A stretch of 64,000 nt of DNA from NCBI GenBank assembly GCA_937996655.1, contig CALKUK010000014.1:124001-188000 (forward strand), read 5' to 3'. Shown piece by piece: positions 31,221-41,100 of the stretch. The position numbers and the translations under genes are program-made. Source of the stretch: an uncultured Sphingomonadaceae bacterium (lineage in GTDB: Bacteria; Pseudomonadota; Alphaproteobacteria; Sphingomonadales; Sphingomonadaceae). The notes beneath the pieces are model-generated. The model saw only the letters and a program-made list of their open reading frames with translations. It was not told where the DNA came from and ran no database searches. Numbering within the stretch: the first letter of the stretch is position 1; every line of letters begins with the position of its first letter.

Positions 31221-33209
31221 TTAGACCGGGACCGTGATCTGCTTCCCGCGGAACACTGCCTGCCAGCTTTCAATCTCACTGAACACGACATCGTCGGTTT
31301 CGCGGGCGAGATCGGCGACGAGTCCAAAATGCAGCCGGTCAGAGGGGGCCTGTGCCAGCATGGTGATCCGAGTGTGAATGACGCTCAACTTTTCGGCCGT
31401 TATTTCGGAAATGGCGGCAAACCGCTCAAAATCACCGAAAAACCGGATACCGGCGATGCCGGCACCAAAGGTCGGGAAGAGCACGCCCAGCACCGTGAAG
31501 TATTTTGACGCGCCCTCCAGCCCTTCATGGTCGATGACGCCGAAGGCGGACCCCGCCCTTAGAGCGAGATACAGCGCCACCGAAAAGACAGCGAGCTGGA
31601 ACAGCCGTTCTGAAAGATGATCGAGATTGTGATGCACCGCCGCTAGTCGCTTGGCCTTGGCAAAATGATAGTCGCGCTGCCCTGTGACATGCGCATCCAA
31701 AAGCGTGGTGAGGGCGCCGCGAAGATAGTCGGGCGACATGACCATCTTGGGCAGGCCAATGTCCCGCAGGGCATGGCGCACATACCATTCGGGCCAGTTC
31801 GTCTCGGTGCCGCGCGGCCAGCGCCCCCCACTTCTGGCGGCTCCCAAAGCAAGCAGGATCGGCGCGTGGCGCAGATATTCCGCCATGCGCCGTGTTTCAA
31901 ACCAGCGGGCGTGCAGGCGCGTGCGTTGCCCGTGCAGCGTGATGAAGAGGATCGCGGAGAGCAGCAGCAGCTCAAACAGCGCAAAGAGCCATTTTTGGCT
32001 GGAGGGGACGACCGGAATATAAGCAATGCCCCCGACGATGGCGAGGCTCGACAGCAGGAACGACACCGTCATCCCGCCTCGATAGGCGTCTGACAGGCGG
32101 GCGGCGATCCCATCGGCCCAGGCGAAGCGTTTCAGGCTGCCTTCGGCCACACTGTCCAGAAAGGCGGCATCCGCGCCCTGCAGGTGTTGCGCGGCAGACA
32201 GCATTGCAGCGCCGCTGCCGGTTATGATCTGGGCGGGCGTTTCATAGATTTCGGTCAGGCTGCGCAGGCGAGACCGGCCTGATTTCTGCGCAAACAGGGC
32301 CTCGATCCGGCGATAGGCGTGGCGGGACCGCTGGCTCCGCTGATGCCACATTTCGCGGTCAAGCGTGGCAATGCCCGGGTGCCCGGCGGCGCTCTCCGGC
32401 CGGAAAACAGCATCGACCAGCGCATTGAGCCGCAGGGCGGCGTCCTCTCTGGCAGGTGTCTGATCCCGCGCGGCCAACGCTTCGGGCGCCTCCAGCAGAC
32501 GCCAGCCCTCGGGGTGCGCAGGGTCGATCCAGAGCACAGGTGTGCCGAGCAGGAGCGCTGCCTCAATCGTATGGCCCGTTCCACCGATATGGCCGGTGGT
32601 CACGCCATCCCAAACGGCAATGATAAGGTCCGACTGTTCAATGAGAATCCGCCCAGCCAGCGCCACGCGCTTTGAACATTCTGCGGAAAAAAGCTGGGCG
32701 CTGCCGGGCGCGTCCGGCGCGTCCAACTTTGCCAGAAATAGGCGCGTGATGGCATCGTCCTGATCAGCGAGGCCGAAGACATGCGCTTGATCTGTCAGCG
32801 CGCGAATGGCCGTGGCGTGCGCTTGGGTGGCAGGATCTTGTGCATCGCCCCCGGCCAGCAGCGACCGGGCATCTGCAGCGGTGATGGGCAGAGCATTGAT
32901 CGCGCGGTTGAGGCGACGTCCGAATGGCAGCGGGGCCACCAGATCATAACCCCGGAACAGCGCCATTTCCGCTGCCATCCGGTCGGTGCCATCGGCGAGG
33001 AGCGTGTGCAGGCGGGTTGGCCCCATCGTCTTACGGCCCAATGCCGGACGGGCGGTGGCAACGGCCTCCTCCAGATGGTCCAAGATCTGCGAAAGCGCGG
33101 CTGCAATTCTGCGCTCCGCCTCGGCAAACCCCCGATGCGCGGCGCGATGCCCTGTGACACCCAGCGACAGGCAGATCTTCGGGTGCGGGGGCATGAGCGC
33201 GTCTGGCAA
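31221..33209 (-). CDS. SLOG-like Rossmann domain fused to multi-TM SLATT-like region
   Basis: A 662-residue protein. The N-terminal soluble half begins CLSLGVTGHR and has SDLIIAVWDG (193-202) and GGTGHTIEAAL (209-219), a pattern of SLOG-superfamily nucleotide-sensing domains. The C-terminal half has four predicted helices (about 381-401, 407-427, 535-551, 570-590) separated by a charged helical region, resembling the SLATT/DUF4231 membrane effectors associated with SLOG. TTG 33209 is chosen because GGAG lies 8 nt upstream; ATG 33194 is an alternative. It is divergent from a TIR-domain gene. Domain naming is from motif memory; ligand and effector activity are inference. Confidence 0.78.
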   Translation of the reverse strand: MPDALMPPHPKICLSLGVTGHRAAHRGFAEAERRIAAALSQILDHLEEAVATARPALGRKTMGPTRLHTLLADGTDRMAAEMALFRGYDLVAPLPFGRRLNRAINALPITAADARSLLAGGDAQDPATQAHATAIRALTDQAHVFGLADQDDAITRLFLAKLDAPDAPGSAQLFSAECSKRVALAGRILIEQSDLIIAVWDGVTTGHIGGTGHTIEAALLLGTPVLWIDPAHPEGWRLLEAPEALAARDQTPAREDAALRLNALVDAVFRPESAAGHPGIATLDREMWHQRSQRSRHAYRRIEALFAQKSGRSRLRSLTEIYETPAQIITGSGAAMLSAAQHLQGADAAFLDSVAEGSLKRFAWADGIAARLSDAYRGGMTVSFLLSSLAIVGGIAYIPVVPSSQKWLFALFELLLLSAILFITLHGQRTRLHARWFETRRMAEYLRHAPILLALGAARSGGRWPRGTETNWPEWYVRHALRDIGLPKMVMSPDYLRGALTTLLDAHVTGQRDYHFAKAKRLAAVHHNLDHLSERLFQLAVFSVALYLALRAGSAFGVIDHEGLEGASKYFTVLGVLFPTFGAGIAGIRFFGDFERFAAISEITAEKLSVIHTRITMLAQAPSDRLHFGLVADLARETDDVVFSEIESWQAVFRGKQITVPV

Positions 33210-33440
33210 GAAAAAATCTCCGCGATGCGTCAGTTCATTTTGGAACTTGGCCCGAATGTTGGCGCGGGGTGTCCCTATATGCTCCGGTTGGTATCTACGC
33301 GAAAACAGGACGTCAAATCATTCAGGGCGGCCGTGAAAGAATGCAGCCTTGTTGCGCCTGCCTGTGTCCCCTAGCATGCCCGTATAAGTTGAGTTGCCGC
33401 GCGTAAAAAGGGTCTGATGTAAACAAGGGCAACAGCGCCG

Positions 33441-35408
33441 ATGCCAGATATGGGGACGTTAGACGACGAGGCAATAAAGGCCGTGCCCACGGTCTTCTTC
33501 AGCTATTCTCGATCCGATCAAAAAAAGGCGATCCCAATAATCAAGTCATTGGAAAACAATGGCTTTCGAGTCTGGTGGGATGGACTTTTGGAAGGGGGGG
33601 ATAGTTTTCTGCCCACAACCGAGGCGGCCCTAGAAGAGGCGTCGGCTGTTGTCGTTCTCTGGTCCAAGACATCGGTTGCGTCCCACTGGGTCCGGGATGA
33701 GGCGACACGCGGGCGCGACCGGGGACGCCTTGTGCCGCTGTCGCTCGACGGCACGATGCCACCTTTGGGGTTCCGGCAATTTCAGGTGATCGACGTGTCC
33801 GGTGGACGCGGGAAGGCCAGTGCGGCGGCGCTGGACAATGTCCAACGCGCGATCCGTGCTCTGGCAGGCGACAGACTGTCTGCCCAACCTGCGCGAGATC
33901 CACGGCCGGTGACGCGGCCCGTCTCACGACGGCTTTTGGTCGGGGGCGGGCTTGCCATTGGGGTAGCGGGGCTGGCGGCCTGGCAGATCGGCGGGTGGGG
34001 CCCCTCCGGCAAAATGCGCAACAGCCTTGCCGTTTTACCCTTCAAGAACCTCAGCAGCGATCCCGAGCAGGGATATTTTTCGGATGGCCTGTCGGAGGAG
34101 CTGCGCGCCATTCTCGCCCGCAATGACATGCTGCGGGTCGCCGCACCCACGTCGACCGCGGGGCTGCGCGAGGCTGCCGATGATGCGACCGCCGTCGCGC
34201 GCAAGCTGGATGTCGCTTATGTGTTGAGGGGCAGCGTCCAGCGCGCCGGAACGATGGTGCGTATCGCCGCTGAGCTCATCAGCGGCGGTGATGCGGTGGT
34301 CAAATGGTCGCAGATCTTCAACCGAGAGATGCGCGATGTCTTCGCCTTGCAAAGTGAGATTGCGAACAGCGTGGCCATCTCCATCGTGGCCGAAGTCGCC
34401 GGTCAGGATCAGGCCGTGCGAAGTGCGGCGTCCCAAAATCCGGTGGGTGGCACCAAGAATGTCGCGGCTTATGACGCCTATTTGCGCGGTCGCGCGCTGT
34501 TTGATCTGAGTGCCGGGGAAGAGAGTGATCGCGCCGCACTTGCCCAGTTTGATCATGCGATTGCCGATGATCCGGCTTTTGCGGCGGCGCAGGCGATGCG
34601 CGCGAAAATGCTGTCCGCCATTGCCAATCAGACAGGCCAGACCGGGGAGATCAGGTCACTCTATGAACGCGCATTGGCCTCTGCCCGCCGGTCGATTGCG
34701 CTGGCGCCTGAGCTGGCCTCGGGTCATGAGGCTTTGGGCTATGTCCTCAACAATGGATATCTGGCGCCTGCTGCTGCCCGCCCGGCTTATGCGCGCGCGC
34801 AGAAATTTGGGCCGGGGGATGCAGACATTCTGCGTGCTTGTGCGACATTTGCGGCCTTTGACGGTCGACCGGCAGTTGCCGCACCGCTGATCGCGCAGGT
34901 GTTGGTGCTTGATCCTTTGAATGCCCGTGTCTTTCGCGCCGCCGGGAATATTGCCTATGCCGCCCGAGACTATGCGGCCACCATTCGCCACATGCAGCAG
35001 GCGCTGAAGCTCAATCCCAAAATCAGCGTCGCCCAGATGACGATTGGCAATGCCCTTTTGCTCGGGGGGCAACCGGACCGCGCCATCGCCGCCTATCAGC
35101 TGGAACCTGCCCGGCTCTTTGCCTTAACGGGTCTAGCCATTGCGCAGGCACGCACAGGAAATCAGGCTGCAGCAGACCGTGCTTTGGCCCAACTCATTGG
35201 GGAATTTGGCGACAATAGCCTGTACCAGCAGGGGCAGGTCCTCACCCAATGGGGGCGTCTTGACGATGCGCTGGACCATCTGGAGGCGGCCCGCCGTACG
35301 CTCGATTCCGGACTGTTGCTCGCCCGCACGGACCCCATGCTCGATCCCCTTCGACGCACCAGCCGATTTGGCGCCTTGCTTTCATGGATGGAAGCGCGCA
35401 CCTTTTGA
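33441..35408 (+). CDS. TIR domain - TM - TolB/FlgO-like - TPR protein
   Basis: A 655-residue protein. Residues about 15-120 are a TIR domain (VFFSYSRSDQK; RVWWDGLLEGGDSF; VVVLWSKTSVASHWVRDEA), with Glu61 in TEAALEEA as the likely counterpart of the NADase glutamate. A membrane helix (about 164-184) leads to SLAVLPFKNLSSDPEQGYFSDG, the start of the TolB/FlgO-like domain often found after adenylate-cyclase or wHTH domains. From about 340 onward the chain is TPR-like helices. A cytoplasmic TIR with periplasmic domains is the likely topology. ATG 33441 is used; ATG 33450 is possible. A lipoprotein gene follows 25 bp downstream. Confidence 0.85.
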   Translation: MPDMGTLDDEAIKAVPTVFFSYSRSDQKKAIPIIKSLENNGFRVWWDGLLEGGDSFLPTTEAALEEASAVVVLWSKTSVASHWVRDEATRGRDRGRLVPLSLDGTMPPLGFRQFQVIDVSGGRGKASAAALDNVQRAIRALAGDRLSAQPARDPRPVTRPVSRRLLVGGGLAIGVAGLAAWQIGGWGPSGKMRNSLAVLPFKNLSSDPEQGYFSDGLSEELRAILARNDMLRVAAPTSTAGLREAADDATAVARKLDVAYVLRGSVQRAGTMVRIAAELISGGDAVVKWSQIFNREMRDVFALQSEIANSVAISIVAEVAGQDQAVRSAASQNPVGGTKNVAAYDAYLRGRALFDLSAGEESDRAALAQFDHAIADDPAFAAAQAMRAKMLSAIANQTGQTGEIRSLYERALASARRSIALAPELASGHEALGYVLNNGYLAPAAARPAYARAQKFGPGDADILRACATFAAFDGRPAVAAPLIAQVLVLDPLNARVFRAAGNIAYAARDYAATIRHMQQALKLNPKISVAQMTIGNALLLGGQPDRAIAAYQLEPARLFALTGLAIAQARTGNQAAADRALAQLIGEFGDNSLYQQGQVLTQWGRLDDALDHLEAARRTLDSGLLLARTDPMLDPLRRTSRFGALLSWMEARTF

Positions 35409-35433
35409 CCCGCAACAGGAAGAGGGGTTCATC

Positions 35434-35670
35434 ATGAAATCACTTCGGACAGCGATGTTGATTGCCGGATCGGCGCTCGCGCTCGCGGCATGCAGCAAAG
35501 CAGACAAAAGCGAACAAGCGACAGCCACGGCGGACAATATGACGGAAATCAACGCCAGCGAAAATGCGGTGGCGGTTGAAGCTGGTGCAGCGACGGCCAA
35601 TGCTGTGGATGCCAATGCCGCCGCAAGCGGCCTCGAAGGGACCGGCAACCCGATCGGCCCCGGCAAATAA
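35434..35670 (+). CDS. Small lipoprotein downstream of the TIR gene
   Basis: A 78-residue protein with a lipoprotein signal (MKSLRTAMLIAGSALALAAC, cysteine in LAAC) and a mature part rich in Ala, Asn, Glu and Thr with no recognisable domain, ending GTGNPIGPGK. AGGAAGAGGGG precedes ATG 35434. The 25-bp distance from the TIR gene implies co-transcription. Low sequence complexity limits any prediction. Confidence 0.75.
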   Translation: MKSLRTAMLIAGSALALAACSKADKSEQATATADNMTEINASENAVAVEAGAATANAVDANAAASGLEGTGNPIGPGK

Positions 35671-35685
35671 GCGCGTTCAACTTTG

Positions 35686-35711
35686 GGCGGCCTGCCTAGC
35701 GGCGGGCCGCC
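35686..35711. terminator. Hairpin between convergent lipoprotein and protease genes
   Basis: GGCGGCC (35686-35692) and GGCCGCC (35705-35711) form a GC-rich stem around a 12-nt loop. It lies 16 bp after the lipoprotein stop and overlaps the last codons of the convergent protease gene. There is no T-run, so a terminator role is tentative. Confidence 0.4.
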
Positions 35712-37981
35712 GATGTTGCTGACGGCCAGACAATTGGCCGGATCCAATCCAGTGCCTTGGCAACGCGGGTGTATCGGCTCGGCTCGCCCAATGTGCCGCA
35801 GCGTTTGCCGGAACTGATGACGCCAATCAGCGTCGGCGCGCCATCATCCTCGCCATAATAGACCAGTGGGCCTCCGCTATCGCCATAACAGGCCTGATCT
35901 CCGGTCGGACCGCTGGCGCACAGAACGACGTTGCTTAGCCTGCCCATGAAGCGCGTCAGGGCATTGCATTCAGCCTCCGTCCGCAAGGCTAGCTTGCCGC
36001 CCCGCAATGTGGTGGATGCGGCGCTATTGGTGGCCTCCGTCCACCCCCAGCCATAGGCATAGGCTGTCATGCCTTCATAGATTTGCCTTTGACCGACGGG
36101 CTTGGTGTCGACCCGGATCTTGCGCATCCCGACGGACGGCCCGAGCCGCTGCCCAGCGGCCACATCATATTGGATAAGCGCAATATCATTGGCGAGGGTC
36201 TTATCCCCATTTCGAAATTCGGGATGCTGGATGACCCGGCGGATTGGGTAACTGAGCCCTTCGGGATTGGAAATTTTATGCAGGCCAAGGCGGATGCGAT
36301 ACCCGGCGGAAACCAGATCCTTCTTGTCTCCGTACAGGCAATGGGCGGCCGTCAGCACCCAGCCCTGTTCGATCAATGAACCGCCGCACAGGACGCGGCT
36401 GGTGGCGCTCAACTGCATCCCGTCCAACGCAGCGGGGCGTTCAATCAGCGCCTGCCAGGGCGCACTTCCCGGGGCGATATCAAATCCCCGCATGACGCGG
36501 ACCGGCTTCTTGCACCGCTCCCGCGTAAAGGCGCGGCCGTCAAACACAATTTCCTCCGTGACACAGCTTGGCCCTTTATCGGCTCTGTCGTCCTGCGCAG
36601 GATCGACAGGTGGTTTATAATCCGCGTCCGCAGCGCCAAGCGGGTGGTCCGGGATCAGCTCGGCATATTGGTCCATCTTCGCACAAGCCGCTTTGTCCGA
36701 AAGGTCACAGGCGCGCGCGAAGAACTTGGCCGCGCGCAGCGTGTCCGAAATTCCTTCTCTCCCACTCTCAAAGCTGTCGGCAAGGGTATGGCAGGCTGCA
36801 CTGCTGCCAAGGGCGCAGCCCTTTTCGATCAGGTTCAGGGCGGCTTCAATACGCGGCCGGTCCTGCATTTGGGCGTTGGCTAAATTAGCCCGTCCGGCGG
36901 CCAGGCACGCTGCCGCGATATCGCCGTCGCACGCCTGTTGAAACAATGCCGAGGCGCGCCCGTGGTCTTCCAGAAGGAGGCCGGGTTCGTTCAACTTTTC
37001 TGCAAGATCAAAACAGCGCTGCATATTGCCGGCCGCACAGTCCTGCTGAAAGACCGTGACCTGTCGGATCGCGATGGAGGATCGGCAGCGGGTCTCATCC
37101 TTGGCGCATAGCGCTTCAAATTGCGCGAGGGCGGCGACCTTGTCACTGGCCAGGCCATCCCCCAGATATTGCGCGCGGGCAAACCCTTCGCATCCGCCAA
37201 GGTTCTGCCGCTGGCAGGAGAGGCGATAGGCGGATGCCGCCTGTTCGGCATCTTTCGGCACGTCATTGCCGTTCTGAAACACGTCCCCCAATTGCAGGCA
37301 CGCTTCGCCTCCACCCGTTGTGCAGCCTGTTTTGAAGGCAGCAATCCCGGCGGGAACGTCCTTCTGGAGGACATTTCCCCAGATTAACCGGTGACCGAGA
37401 AAGAGGCAGGCCTGTTCATTGCCTTTGGCGCAGATGTCCTCAAGACGCGCTCTCGCGCCCGCCACCTCTGCCCCGCTTTTGGTCAGACGATCATCGGCCC
37501 ATCGGGCACACGCGTCGAGATAACCGGCGTTGCACGACCATTCAAACAGCGCTGCCGACCGCTGGCGGACGGCATCTGCCGCATCATCGCTGGTCCAATC
37601 GGCAACGCTGTAACAGGCCTTTGGATTCCCGGCTGCGCAGGCCCGCTCGTAAAGATAAAGGGCAACACTTGCATACTGCTCCACGCCTTCGCCATTGGCA
37701 TAGAGATCACCAAGGTCGTTGCAGGCCTGCATAAATTTCAGGTCACAAGCTGTCTTGAAGGCGCGCGCCGCTGCTTGCGGGTCTTTGATCTGGCTGTCCG
37801 CGCTGTCGCGCTGCAACCGCCCCAGATCATAGCAGGAAGCTGCGGACCCTGATGCGCACTTCTGCGATAAGGGGCCAAGCTGCGTGGGGGTCTGCAGGGT
37901 CTCTGCCGCTGCAGGCGGGCACAGGGCGACAAGCCAGATGAGCAAAAGGCCAAGGATCAAACGGGCGTTTGGCATCATCAT
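35696..37981 (-). CDS. Secreted Cys-rich Sel1-repeat protein with C-terminal trypsin domain
   Basis: About 761 residues. A signal peptide (RLILGLLLIWLVALCPPAAA) is followed by some ten Sel1-like repeats, each with a cysteine pair (KACYSVAD, QACLFLGH, GEACLQLGD) like the disulfide-bonded Helicobacter Hcp proteins. A linker (about 440-500) leads to a chymotrypsin-fold S1 protease with His547 (LTAAHC), Asp599 (NDIALI) and Ser702 (GDSGGP). ATG 37981 is preferred, with AAGGG five nt upstream. It faces the TIR/lipoprotein genes. The triad is complete, so activity is expected; substrate unknown. Confidence 0.88.
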   Translation of the reverse strand: MMMPNARLILGLLLIWLVALCPPAAAETLQTPTQLGPLSQKCASGSAASCYDLGRLQRDSADSQIKDPQAAARAFKTACDLKFMQACNDLGDLYANGEGVEQYASVALYLYERACAAGNPKACYSVADWTSDDAADAVRQRSAALFEWSCNAGYLDACARWADDRLTKSGAEVAGARARLEDICAKGNEQACLFLGHRLIWGNVLQKDVPAGIAAFKTGCTTGGGEACLQLGDVFQNGNDVPKDAEQAASAYRLSCQRQNLGGCEGFARAQYLGDGLASDKVAALAQFEALCAKDETRCRSSIAIRQVTVFQQDCAAGNMQRCFDLAEKLNEPGLLLEDHGRASALFQQACDGDIAAACLAAGRANLANAQMQDRPRIEAALNLIEKGCALGSSAACHTLADSFESGREGISDTLRAAKFFARACDLSDKAACAKMDQYAELIPDHPLGAADADYKPPVDPAQDDRADKGPSCVTEEIVFDGRAFTRERCKKPVRVMRGFDIAPGSAPWQALIERPAALDGMQLSATSRVLCGGSLIEQGWVLTAAHCLYGDKKDLVSAGYRIRLGLHKISNPEGLSYPIRRVIQHPEFRNGDKTLANDIALIQYDVAAGQRLGPSVGMRKIRVDTKPVGQRQIYEGMTAYAYGWGWTEATNSAASTTLRGGKLALRTEAECNALTRFMGRLSNVVLCASGPTGDQACYGDSGGPLVYYGEDDGAPTLIGVISSGKRCGTLGEPSRYTRVAKALDWIRPIVWPSATSAARR

Positions 37982-38196
37982 GCGGACCCTTTTGGCGGGC
38001 CCGCACAGCAGTGCAGCCAACGCCATCGGCAGAATAGCATGTTTTACGCAATCGACTACGCCTGATCACATGCGGGATTGCCGAAGGGGAGGCTTGCTGC
38101 GGGGAGGCGCGTGCGGCTCCATCCGGTTCAGGCCAAGTTCAGGGCATGGCCGTCTTAAGCCTGCGGTGCCACGGCAACGTAAGTTCAGGAAAAACC

Positions 38197-41100
38197 TTGG
38201 AACGACCCATTTTCTTCGATGCGAGCGGACGTCGCAATCAATTGACGATGCGCAGCTTCTTCCTCGCTTTGGCGATCCTTTTCGTGACCGCGGTCACATT
38301 TGCCGTAACGGTCGTCGATACGCCCATTCCCGGGCCCTTGATGCTGACGATGGAGCGGCCGCAGCCTCGTCCTTTGTCGCAGCAGGTCAATCGTACCATC
38401 GCCAAGATCAAAACATGGCTCCCCGGCGGCGGGACCACCGCACGACAACAGGTTAACCAGGTCAAAGTCGGATTTTATGTGCCTTGGGACGACGCCAGCC
38501 GCGCCTCCCTGATCAATCATATCGGTGAACTGGACTGGTTGGTTCCCGGCCTGATTTCTGTCACCGGGGCAAACCATCATCTGACCCTATTTCAGGACCG
38601 TCCCCTTCAGACGCTGCTCGCATCGACAGCAAAGCCGCCAGCCATCGTGCCAATGGTTCAAAACGTGCTGAACGGGCAATGGGACAGCGTCGGCATGGCG
38701 GCCTTGCTGCACGACCCCAAAGCGCGGGCGGTGTTCCTGAACCGGCTTGAGCCACAGATCAGTGCGCAAAAGGCCATCGGCGTCATGTTCGATTTCGAAG
38801 AACTGCCCGTTTCATCCCAGGGCGACTATTTGAAATTCCTGGCTGAAGCGAAGGCCCGCTTCGCTGCACATCATTGGATGATCATGCTGGCAGTCCCGGT
38901 AGACAATGCCGACTGGAATCTGGGCGCCTATGCCCGGATTGCCGATCGGCTCGTGCTGATGACCTATGACCAACATACAACCGACGCCGAAGCGGGGCCG
39001 ATTGCGGGTCAAAAATGGTTCGTTGATCACCTCAAATCGGCGCTTGCTGTTGTCCCGCGCGCCAAGGCCATCGTTGCCGTTGGCAGTTACACCTATGATT
39101 GGACAGGTGTCGCAAAAGGCAGCACGGGATCGGTCGAGGAAGTGTGGCTTGCTGCCCATGACAGCCAGACCCCGATCCAATTTGACAGGGCCAGCGGCAA
39201 TCCCACCTTCAGCTATGAAGAAAATGGCGACACGCACACCGTATGGTTTCTTGATGCCGCCACGATGTGGAACCAGTTGCGGGCGACGCATATGGAAGGC
39301 GTGGCCGGGGTGGCGCTGTGGCGGCTCGGCACGGAAGATCCGGGTGTTTGGCCGGTTCTGGACGCATTTCAAACCGGCAAGCTCCCCAATTTGACCCGTC
39401 TCCAGTCGCTCGCCAATGTTGACATACAGGGGTCGGGCGAAATCCTCCGGATTGAGGAGCAGCCGGTCGCGGGGAGCCGTTCGCTGATCCAGAGCGCCTC
39501 AGGGCTGATTGTGGACGAACGGTATCACGCATTGCCGACCCCCTATGTGATTGGCCGGACAGGCTATCAAAAGGGTCTGGTTGCGCTCAGTTTTGATGAT
39601 GGGCCGGATCCCGACTGGACGCCAAAAATCCTCGACGTGCTCAAGGCAAAGCACGCCCCTGCGACATTTTTCGTCATCGGCGAAAACGCCATGCCCCATC
39701 CGTTGCTGCTCAACCGCATCGTTCAAGAAGGCAGCGAAATTGGCAATCACAGCTTTACCCATCCCAATTTAGCGCAGGTGTCGGAGGAGGGAACGCGGCT
39801 GGAGCTGAACAGCACGACGCGGTTGATCGAAGCCTATACCGGGCGTTCCGTCCGGTTGTTCCGGGCACCCTATTTCGGCGATGCTGAACCGACGACGCCA
39901 AATGAAATTGTCCCCGCCCTCGTCGCGCAGCAGGATGGCTATACCAATGTGGGCCTTCATGTAGATCCAGGTGACTGGAAGAAGCCCGGGGTGGCCGCCA
40001 TCGTCAAGGCAACCCTTGATCAGGTTGATACCGAAACACCGGCGACCGGGGCACAGATTGTGCTTCTTCATGATGGTGGCGGAGAGCGCTCCCAAACCGT
40101 GGCCGCGCTGCCCCAGATTATCGATGGTCTGCGTGCCCGGGGGTATCAGCTTGTCCCCGTCTCAAAACTGGCCGGATTGAGCCGCGATGCCGTAATGCCC
40201 AAAGTCACAGGGTCTGACCTTCTTTCGGTCCGCGCGGATGTGGGCGTGTTTCTGTTCTTTGGGGCAATCGGCTATGTTCTAAACTGGCTGTTCTTTGCGG
40301 TGATCACCATCGGTATCGCCCGCGCGATGCTGCTTGCGGTGCTGGCCTGGAACAGCAACCGACCCCAGAATCGGCCAGTCGCGCCCCCTATTGATCCCTC
40401 ACTCTTCGTCTCGGTTCTCATCCCGGCCTTTAATGAGGCGCGGGTCATCGATGCCTCTGTGCGCCGTGTTCTGGAAAGCACGCAGGTGGCCATTGAGGTC
40501 ATCGTGATTGATGACGGGTCCAAGGACGACACCAGTGCGATTGTCGCGGCGGGCTTTGGCAATGACCCGCGCGTGCAGCTTTTGACACTGCAAAATGGCG
40601 GAAAGGCTCGTGCACTGAATGAGGGGCTGAAGCTGGCAAAGGGGGGCATCATCATCGCGCTGGACGCCGATACCCAGTTCGAGGCGGATACCATTGCTAA
40701 GCTGGCCCGCTGGTTTGCTGATCCGGAAATTGGGGCTGTCGCCGGCAATGCGAAGGTTGGCAATCGGCACAATCTGGTCACGCGCTGGCAGGCGGTGGAA
40801 TATGTCACGGCACAAAATCTGGAGCGTCGGGCCCTATCCAGTTTTGACGCTATCATGGTCGTCCCCGGTGCAGTCGGCGCATGGCGCCGGGCGGCGCTCG
40901 ATGAGGTTGGCGGATATCCGGCAGACACATTGGCTGAGGATCAGGATCTGACGATCGCCATCCAGCGCAAGGGATGGCGGATTGGGTATGATGTCGATGC
41001 CGTTGCATGGACAGAAGCGCCGGAGAGCCTTGGTGCGCTGGCCACGCAACGGTTCCGTTGGGCTTATGGAACACTCCAGTGCCTCTGGAAGCATCGCTCG

